64,000 nt of DNA from Lunularia cruciata (taxonomy: Eukaryota; Streptophyta; Marchantiopsida; Lunulariales; Lunulariaceae): the NCBI GenBank assembly GCA_948567375.1, contig OX419757.1:73098001-73162000 (forward strand). The letters are read 5' to 3'. Below the pieces are notes generated by a model. The model searched no databases. It saw only the letters and a program-made list of their open reading frames with translations, and had not been told where the DNA came from. The translations under genes and the position numbers were made by a program. Positions 57,113 to 64,000 of this stretch are shown here, piece after piece (within the stretch, counting starts at the first letter, position 1; every line of letters begins with the position of its first letter).

Positions 57113-57650
57113 TCATCCCAAAGAGCACAATTTAACGTTGAGCAAGTTCATGCACAACTTGAACTTCTCAACAAGAACAGGTTTAGTCAACATATCAGCT
57201 GCTTTTACCTCTGTGCCAATCTTTTGCAAATTGATCTCACCATTTATCACAGCTTCCTTGATAAAATGATGTCTCACATCATATGCTTTGTCCTTGAGTG
57301 ATATACTTGATTTTTGGCCAAGTGAATAGCGCTTTGGCTATCACAAAAAAGTGTGGACTTCATGTTAGGGAGTCCTACATCCTTGGCTAATCTTTGTAGC
57401 CATATTGCCTCTTTGGCAGCCTCAGTTGTTGCCATATATTCTGCCTCTGTAGTAGAAAGAGCAATTGTAGATTGGAGAGTAGACTTCCAACTTATTGCAC
57501 CACCAACAAGTTTAAAAACAAACCCTATTGTAGACCTTCTCTTATCCAAGTCTCCAACAAAGTTGGAATCTAGATACCCTTTAGTTCCTTCTTCTTGGTT
57601 CTTCTCCAAGGTAATGCCAATATTTAAAGTCCCTTTCAGACTTCAGGGTA
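57113..57650 (-). pseudogene. Copia element G: RNase H fragment
   Basis: From about 57650 leftward the minus strand reads LKGTLNIGI, then GYLDSNFVGDLDKRRSTIGF, LVGGAISWKSTLQSTIALS, TTEAEYMATTEAAKEAIWLQ and FCDSQSAIHLAKN. This is the copia RNase H with its acidic residues present. A one-base deletion near 57286 breaks the frame after RTKHM; the end (VRHHFIKEAVINGEI, then AADMLTKP and the stop near 57113) is in another frame. RT and everything upstream are missing, so the fragment is 5'-truncated at about 57650. It is better preserved than copia A and D. Confidence 0.88.
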
Positions 57651-57654
57651 AGGC

Positions 57655-58740
57655 TTTGGCTGAAGAAGAGTCGATGGAGGCAAAGTAAAAAGAAGGAGAA
57701 GAAGAAGAAGAAGACTTTGATGGGGTGGAGTACTTGTCATAGATTATGGGTCCATTGTTGAACAAGAAGAAGAAGGAGATATAGAAAGATCATCTGGAGG
57801 TGAACAATGAGTTGAAAGTGATGAAGTATCTGATTAAAGAAGCAAGAGAATTGAAGGAGAGTGTAACCTGAAGGGAAGAAGAATCTGAAGAACTTCAGAT
57901 GGATGTAGTCTTAAGGAAGAAGACTACAAAGAATTTGCAAGAGTGTTTCAATCAGCAAGGAAGAGAGATGAATGGTCAAGCCAAAGAGTTGAAGGAGCAA
58001 AAAGTGCTGATTGACATGATGAAAGGTGAGGTAAGTGAAGCTCATATTAAAATCATACATGCAAAAGCAATGGCAGTTGTGATGGAGCAAGAATTAGAGA
58101 GTTTGAAAAAGAGTGCGGCAGAGAAACATCAAGCATGGCAAAGGGAGTTATTGGTTTGACACCAAGAGGAAGAAAGATTGAAAAGTCAGGTAAGATGTAC
58201 TGAGAGTCAAATTACTTAGTATGTGGAGGAGAAGAAGATGTTGGCAGCCGAGTATGAAGATGAGTTAAAGATGTATAGAGAAGAGTTGAAGGCAACACAA
58301 TCTCAGAGGTATGATCGAAGGTAGTAGGAGAATTTGTTTGGAGAATGAGAGCAATGTTGAGCACAAAATCTAAAGAGAAGCTAGAGGAAGTGAGGCTGCA
58401 TGGATTGAAGTTGCTTGTGTAGGAAACTCAAAAGAGGAGAACAAAGGATGTGGATATGAATAATCTTTTGATTAGTTTGAGAGAAAGGGTAGACAGGAAA
58501 ATGTTAGAGGTAGGAGATAATGTAAGTCTCAAATTGGACTTAGTAAACTCAGAATTAGAGAGACTTTGGAGTAGTATCAAGGAAGATAAGAAGTCCAAAG
58601 TAGTAGAAGTAGGAGTGCAGGTGTCTTCAAATCAATTATTTGAGACATTAAAGAAGATTGGGTTAGAGATAAAGAGATAGAAAGGTTATCCATTAGTGAA
58701 ATTGTAGTTCAGGGTGAAGAAGTAGTAGAAATAGTGAAGG
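57655..58740 (+). pseudogene. Charged coiled-coil-coding repeat remnant
   Basis: Open stretches at 57899-58159 and 58450-58680 in a decayed frame rich in Lys, Glu and Leu (for example LKEQKVLIDMMKGEVSEAHI and VVMEQELESLKKSAAEKHQA) predict a long coiled coil. A GAAGAAGAAG run at 57690-57715 precedes them. I recognise no family. Similar charged frames at 25.0-26.5 kb and similar following DNA suggest a repeat rather than a host gene. Confidence 0.4.
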
Positions 58741-59635
58741 CACTAGTAAAAGAAGAGAGATCCAAATAAGGAGAAGTGATAGGAGGATCATTGGGTATAG
58801 AAGCCAAAGTTGAGGTTGACATCGAATCAGAGTAGTAACAATTTTGAGATTTGAAGAGGTAGATATGAAGAGGTGCATTGTCATTTTGGATCCGCAAGTT
58901 GAAAAAGTTGTTGTAGAATTGTATAGTTGTTAGTTAACTATTGAAGTGCTCTGCCTATTTAAAGGAGGCATGCACAATAGAATGTTATTCAGTATTCATA
59001 AGTTTTAAAGATAAATAAAGCAAAGTGTTGATTCTCAGTGCTCATCAGCAAACTAAGCTCGTTTGAGCTTATTTTTGAGTATCAAGTTTGTGTTTGTGAA
59101 TGTGTGGAGAATTTTGAAGTGCAATTTAGTGTGCTTGTTGGATGTTGGATTCCATAACGCTTATCTTCATTCTGTGTGTTTGATTTTGAGTGAAGTGCAA
59201 TCAAAGCAATGCCTTGACAGATTTGAGAGGAATTGTAGTGTTGGTAGTACTTTGCATTTGTGAGTTTGATGTGAAGCAATTTTGATCAAGGAAGTTGTGC
59301 CTTAAGTGGAAGGGTGGAATGCAATTCTGAGGTGAAGTCATTTTGCAATGAAGTAGCCATCTCTGGGAGAATCTAAATCATCACAATCAAGATTTTTTGC
59401 AAAGATTTGATGGAGTTGTGATTATGGAGTGTTAATTTGTGATGAGACTCTAATTAGTGCTTGTTACTCTCTTTTGGGTGTGGTTTCTACCTAAGAGATT
59501 AAAGATGCAACCAAGAAGAACTAAATTGTTACATTTTACTTTGTATTTGACCATTTCTAACTTGTATCTTTATGGGAACAAACTTTACTTATTGATTACC
59601 GCAAAAGTGATACTTGTCGGCTTCTCACACTTTGA
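58741..59635 (+). other. Non-coding repeat flank, possibly LTR-like
   Basis: No intact frame. A TATTTAAAGG box near 58968, followed by T/G-rich sequence and ending near TACTTGTCGGCTTCTCACAC, is compatible with an LTR or promoter region of the element carrying the coiled-coil frame. I have no second copy to define ends. Confidence 0.3.
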
Positions 59636-60327
59636 GTAAGACATCTAAGCATAGTCAATCCCAAGATGAGAATTTTATTAATAAAGCAGCCATGGAGCAA
59701 GCTTTGGAGGAAGATAAGCCTATTTTTGCGGTGTGGATCAAGCTAATTGTGCAGGGAGAATCTGATGAGGGCCAAAAGCCTCATCAAGCAATGGTTGATC
59801 AAATAGTTTAGGAGTTTATAGATATGTTTTTGTATGATATGTCAAAAGGATTTGATCATAGTATGCACTTCAAGATTGAATTATTACCAAAAAGTACTCT
59901 AATGAGTACACCAATATATCGGCTCTCACCAAAGGAGTTAAACAAGCTTCAAAAAACATTGATAGAGTTGTTGGAGAAGGATTTCATATGGCATAGTACA
60001 TCTCCTTGGGGAGCACCAATACTATTTGTTTCAAAGAAGGATGGAGGACTTTGCTTCTATATTGATTACCTTGGCCTCAATAAACAAACAATGAAGAGTG
60101 CATATCCCTTCTCTCAAATTGATCACTTGCTTGATCAATTGAGTGGAGCATGATATTTCTCCAAGTTGGATCTCTAAAGTGGCTATTGGTAAATTCCCAT
60201 TGTTAGAGAGATGTGCAAAAGGTATGGGCATTTTGAGTGGAAAGTTCTACCTTTTAGGCTCATCAATGCTCTAGTAGTCTTTGTGGATCAAATGCATTGG
60301 GTGTTGGATGGGCTATTAGACCAGTAT
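59636..60327 (+). pseudogene. Truncated gypsy RT, relative of element C
   Basis: Collinear with 21340-22100 of element C. Shared stretches include [73 protein letters not shown] and HFEWKVLPF. Several stops are present. It ends abruptly inside RT at 60327, where the copia-derived segment begins with TGTAACACC. Confidence 0.85.
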
Positions 60328-61000
60328 TGTAACACCTATTTGTGCATGTATGTACTATTGTGATATTTAGTTTGATATTATAAGTACTTGAGATATATTA
60401 TTTATATAGAGATAAAAGATGATTTTACATTAGTCATGAGTAGCTAAAGTTAGTCATAGCTAAGATAGAGGGGACTTTACTATAGAGGAGGTAGAATAGA
60501 TGAGCATCACTATTCTAGATTTTAATATATTTACTTGGTATTATTTCTAGGTGTTTGGCTTTGAGGGAAGAGTTGGTAACTCTTAGATCCACAAACCTTT
60601 TATGTTTTGGATTCTTTTATGGTCCAAAGAAACCCCATGTGAAAGAATCCTTGACTTAGTGGTCAAGATAAGATCATATGCTTAGGAGAATATTCCTATG
60701 AGTATGAATATTCCTTTAGACTTTTGACTTTATTTGATTTTTAGCCTAGTAACTTGAGTTACTCCAATAATTGGTAATGTTGGTGCGCAACTATTTCACA
60801 AGTATATAAACTAGGGGTAAGGAGGTATTCATCATCCTTTCATTTGCAAATATCTCTCTCTCATTGAGTTCTTTAGTGAGCAATGGTTTGAGTCTTGGAG
60901 TGTTAGTCTTGGAGTAGTATGATAGAGTTTGGGTTCTTTGCTTTCTTACTCCATGGTACGTTACCATAATAGTCATCAGATGTTCATTCTAAGTGAGAGG
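60328..61000 (+). repeat. Copia-derived shared segment inserted in gypsy RT, copy 3
   Basis: It starts TGTAACACCTATTTG and is homologous to 53885-54620 and, reversed, to 34300-34889. The minus strand at 60791-60976 reads RLKPLLTKELNEREIFANER, the same gag piece. The sharp left junction in gypsy RT marks an insertion boundary; gypsy does not resume on the right. Confidence 0.7.
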
Positions 61001-61739
61001 CATGCCGGTTCAAAATTTTGGTTCCATTGCTGGGACCTCTCTAGAAGGCAAGATAATGTTCCGCATACAATTCTATATTAGACAAGAGGAGGCTATGAGA
61101 GCTCACTTGGAGAGAACATTAAGAGAGGGGAGGACTGAACTTATATTAGAGAACTTGGACTTGTTTTTATACCCTATAGTTCATTATGATTATTTTGAGG
61201 TGCTATTGTACATACTATACACATGAGAAAATTTAGAGAGATTGTGTGAGGTGGGTTGCAGATTTTGGAGATTACGGTGATTTTGTGCAAAAGCTCAAGC
61301 TTGAGATTTGGACTTGAAATTTTCACAAAGGATGGCTTAAATTCTATGTTAGGTGTAATAATTGAAATTATAAGGGCTGCTACATGCATTGAACTAGAAC
61401 TTTTGGAAGGTGGCAGGGTAAATTGTTCCCACAAATTGCACACTCTTTGGAATATTATATGGAGTTTGCCATTTCTTCATTTTTCATTGGATTATTTTGA
61501 AACTTTCCAAGAAAATTCCTTGCATAGTATTCTACCTTTTGGCCCAAGATTTAGAAAGAGATTATTCTTGCACAGGAAGAAATTAGTTTTTAAAGTGAGA
61601 GTGGAAGTTTTAGACCAAATCTGAGATATGTCAGCTGAAAAGAAAGGTGCTTAGGCCAAATGGCTTGATGAAAAGATCTGAAATTTTTCAAATGAAAATT
61701 CCATGGGGTGGTGATTAAGTTTGAAAAATGTTAGAGGAC
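61001..61739 (+). other. Degenerate gag-like leader
   Basis: Weakly coding: FYIRQEEAMRAHLERTLREG near 61065, in a frame open to about 61226, and a second open frame 61256-61624 without motifs. It probably belongs to the gypsy gag fragments that follow. Confidence 0.3.
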
Positions 61740-63700
61740 TGTGACATACCAGTGGAGAGTATTTAGTGATATTGTGAGGAAGGGTTTTCCATTTTGGAGA
61801 GTTGAGATCTCATGCATGAGGAGTGTAAGAGCAACCAAAAGCATATTTGAGTGTTTAGATTCATCTTGGGAACATGGAGGGTTAGCAAGAATGGAAAATA
61901 AGGCTATGCAAGGTTCCTTAAGGGTTTGAGGTGATTGTAGGTATGAATTTGAGGAATATAGAATTCAGAATAGAATTTGAAGTGAGTGTTGAGAGGATCC
62001 AAAAACATATACTACTTGGAGGAAAGAGTGACTCTAAGTGATTTTTATGTAGAGAGAAGGGACATAAGGCAAGTTCATGTCCATTGACATTTGAGAGCAA
62101 GAGATTGAGGGAAAGGAGAGGCTTGCTTGACTTGGGTTTGCATGTTGGACATTCTTCACCAAAATTGGAAAGGAGAAGATCTAAGACCAAGGACTTATGT
62201 GAGGTTTGTGGAGTAGAAGGACTTCCAAAAGGATGTGAGTGTAGTAGAGTAACAACACTTTTGGAGACTTTGGTGAAGAGAGTATTAGTACAATTGTAGA
62301 AATACTACCACCTTCATCAACTAGTTCTCAAGATAGGTGATAGAGATAATCTTTTAACTTATGGTTAAACTATCTATGAGGTTCAATTAATATGCACTCT
62401 AGGATTTTTTGTTGCTGTAGAAATCTTGGAGTAACCTGAACCTTTTGTGTTCTTTAGGGAAGATTACTCTCAAATGGTGCTAGTCATGTACATACTTATT
62501 AGTTACAATGATACAGTAAGGAAGCAATGATAGGAGGAAGAATGAGTGAGCCTCATTATTACCAAATTTCTTTGAGGATGCAGCCCTTACATGGTAGGAG
62601 TTGAAAAACCAAAAGAGAGAGTGAATGGATTTTGATATATCAACTAAGAAGATTTAGTGACATTGTGAGGAGACGTCAATTCTATAGAGTTGAGATCTCA
62701 TGCATGAGGAGTGTGATAGCAACCAAAAGCATATTTTGAGTGTTTAGACTCATCTTGGGAACATGGAGTGTCACCAAGAGTGGAAATTGAGGCTATGCAA
62801 GGTTGGCCAAGGGTTCGAGGTGATTATAGGGGTGAATTTGAGGAAAAGAGAATTTAGAATAGAATTTGAAGTGCGTGTTGAGATGATCCAAAAACTTACA
62901 CCACTTGGAAGAAAGAGTAAGTCTAAGTGCTTTTTATGTAGAGAGAAGAGACATAGGGCAAGTTCATGTACATTGACATTTGAGAGTAAGAGATTGAGGG
63001 AAAGGAGGAGCTTGCTTGACTTGGGTTTGCATGTTGGACATTCTTCACCAAGATTGGGAGGGAGAAGATCTAAGACCAAGGAGTCATGTGAGGTTTGTGG
63101 AATGGAAGGATTTCCAAAAGGACATGACTGTAGTGCAGTAAAAGCACTTTTGGAGACTTTGGTGAAAGATCTTGGAGAGAGTCTTAGTACATCTATAGAA
63201 ATACTACCACCTTCATTAGCTAGTTCTCAAGATAAGTGATGGAGATAATCTTTCAACTTATGGATAAACTATCCATGAGAGTTCAATTAATATGCACTCT
63301 ATGATTTTATGTTGTTATAGAAATCTTGGAGTAATCTGAAATTTTTGTATCCCTAGGGAAAATTACTCTCAAATGGGGTTAGTCATGTACACTCTATTAG
63401 TTATAGAGTGAGAGATAAGAAAAGAGGAAAAAAGAATAATGGAGAGAAAAGAAAGATAGTGATGAGTTAAGATGGAGAAACTTTTGGGTTTCTTTGGCAA
63501 GGATGGAGAAGATGTGGAGGCCTTTGTGAGAGACTTCAAAAGAGCTCACATAGGAAACAATGGTAGGAGGAAGAATGAGTGGGCCTCATTATTACCAAAT
63601 TTCATTGAGGATGTAACACTTACATGGTATGAGTTAGAATACCAAAAAAAAAAAGAGAGAGGAAAGATGGGCAAGAAGAATGTTGGGAGAGTTTGACTCT
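61740..63700 (+). pseudogene. Gypsy gag fragment, tandemly duplicated (~890 bp period)
   Basis: Two collinear copies. GTTGAGATCTCATGCATGAG occurs at 61801 and 62689, the zinc-knuckle region near 62046 and 62937, and GAGGTTTGTGG at 62201 and 63090. The better copy (62763-63239) has two Cys/His motifs, CFLCREKRHRASSC and CEVCGMEGFPKGHDC. A capsid start, MEKLLGFFGKDGEDVEAFVR, lies at 63472; a matching decayed start is near 62531. The spacing between capsid starts is about 1030 bp, so one unit gained or lost about 140 bp. No pol follows. Confidence 0.75.
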
Positions 63701-64000
63701 TCTTGGGAGAGTTTTTCTAATACTTTGCGGACAAGAGAAGAGAGAAAACACAGATTGCACACTCAAACATTCAATGCTCCAAAGGAGCATCTTCTCTTTA
63801 TTATATAGACAAAGAGGATCTCCTCCAAGGAAGCTCCACCATAGGATTAGGCACACAAATAGGTGACATGCCAGCAAGCTCCACCCTTGGATTACTTACT
63901 TGGATGGTGACATGTTTGGTCTAGGTCCTATTTGATTGGTCAAACAAGCTTTGACCAAGGGGAATCTTTTAGGGAATCTTCCTGTAGGAATCTCAAAATC
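63701..64000. other. Unassigned end of window
   Basis: No gene. On the minus strand a TATATAA box lies near 63810 and the sequence looks like the upstream half of an LTR or promoter, but it runs off the window. Confidence 0.3.

Overview
The window is plant nuclear DNA. The evidence is one ABCG half-transporter gene with eleven exons and plant-type splice sites, plus tRNA-Met-primed Ty1/copia and Ty3/gypsy LTR retrotransposons nested in one another. The transporter resembles the plant wax and cuticle exporter group (ABCG11/ABCG12-like). Short to moderate introns (about 85-640 bp), a land-plant reverse-transcriptase family and an unusual methyltransferase-carrying gypsy element suggest a spore-bearing land plant, but this placement is an inference and the species cannot be named.

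Layout. (1) 269-5311, minus strand: the ABCG gene, the only intact host gene I can support. All eleven exons join in frame to 735 codons, yet the key ATPase residues are substituted. (2) 5.3-15.6 kb: no recognisable gene. It holds a decayed tandem array (7.2-9.2 kb) into which a roughly 80 bp dispersed repeat and two small MITE-like elements have inserted, and a near-perfect 73 bp inverted repeat. (3) 15.6-29.5 kb: a decayed copia element split by unassigned repeat DNA, which is itself split by a decayed chromodomain-type gypsy element (19232-24827, target duplication TCAAG). (4) 29.5-32.8 kb: gene-free, with a 695 bp MITE. (5) 32.8-38.7 kb: a second decayed copia element with both LTRs. (6) 39.8-42.5 kb, minus strand, probably continuing at 53.1-53.5 kb: a reverse-transcriptase-family pseudogene apparently interrupted by (7). 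(7) 42.5-53.1 kb: a G+C-richer gypsy element encoding gag with two zinc knuckles, protease, a C5-cytosine DNA methyltransferase, RT, RNase H, integrase and a C-terminal PHD finger. (8) 53.1-64 kb: fragments of copia, gypsy and coiled-coil-coding repeats, including a tandemly duplicated gag segment.

The most interesting object is element 7. It would have carried a DNA methylation 'writer' and a histone 'reader' in one polyprotein. The copy here is dead: it has in-frame stops, a 20 bp duplication inside the methyltransferase, and a stop codon in place of the catalytic glutamate of the integrase. The host gene and the mobile DNA show no functional link. All comparisons were made by eye; no search, alignment or folding program was run.
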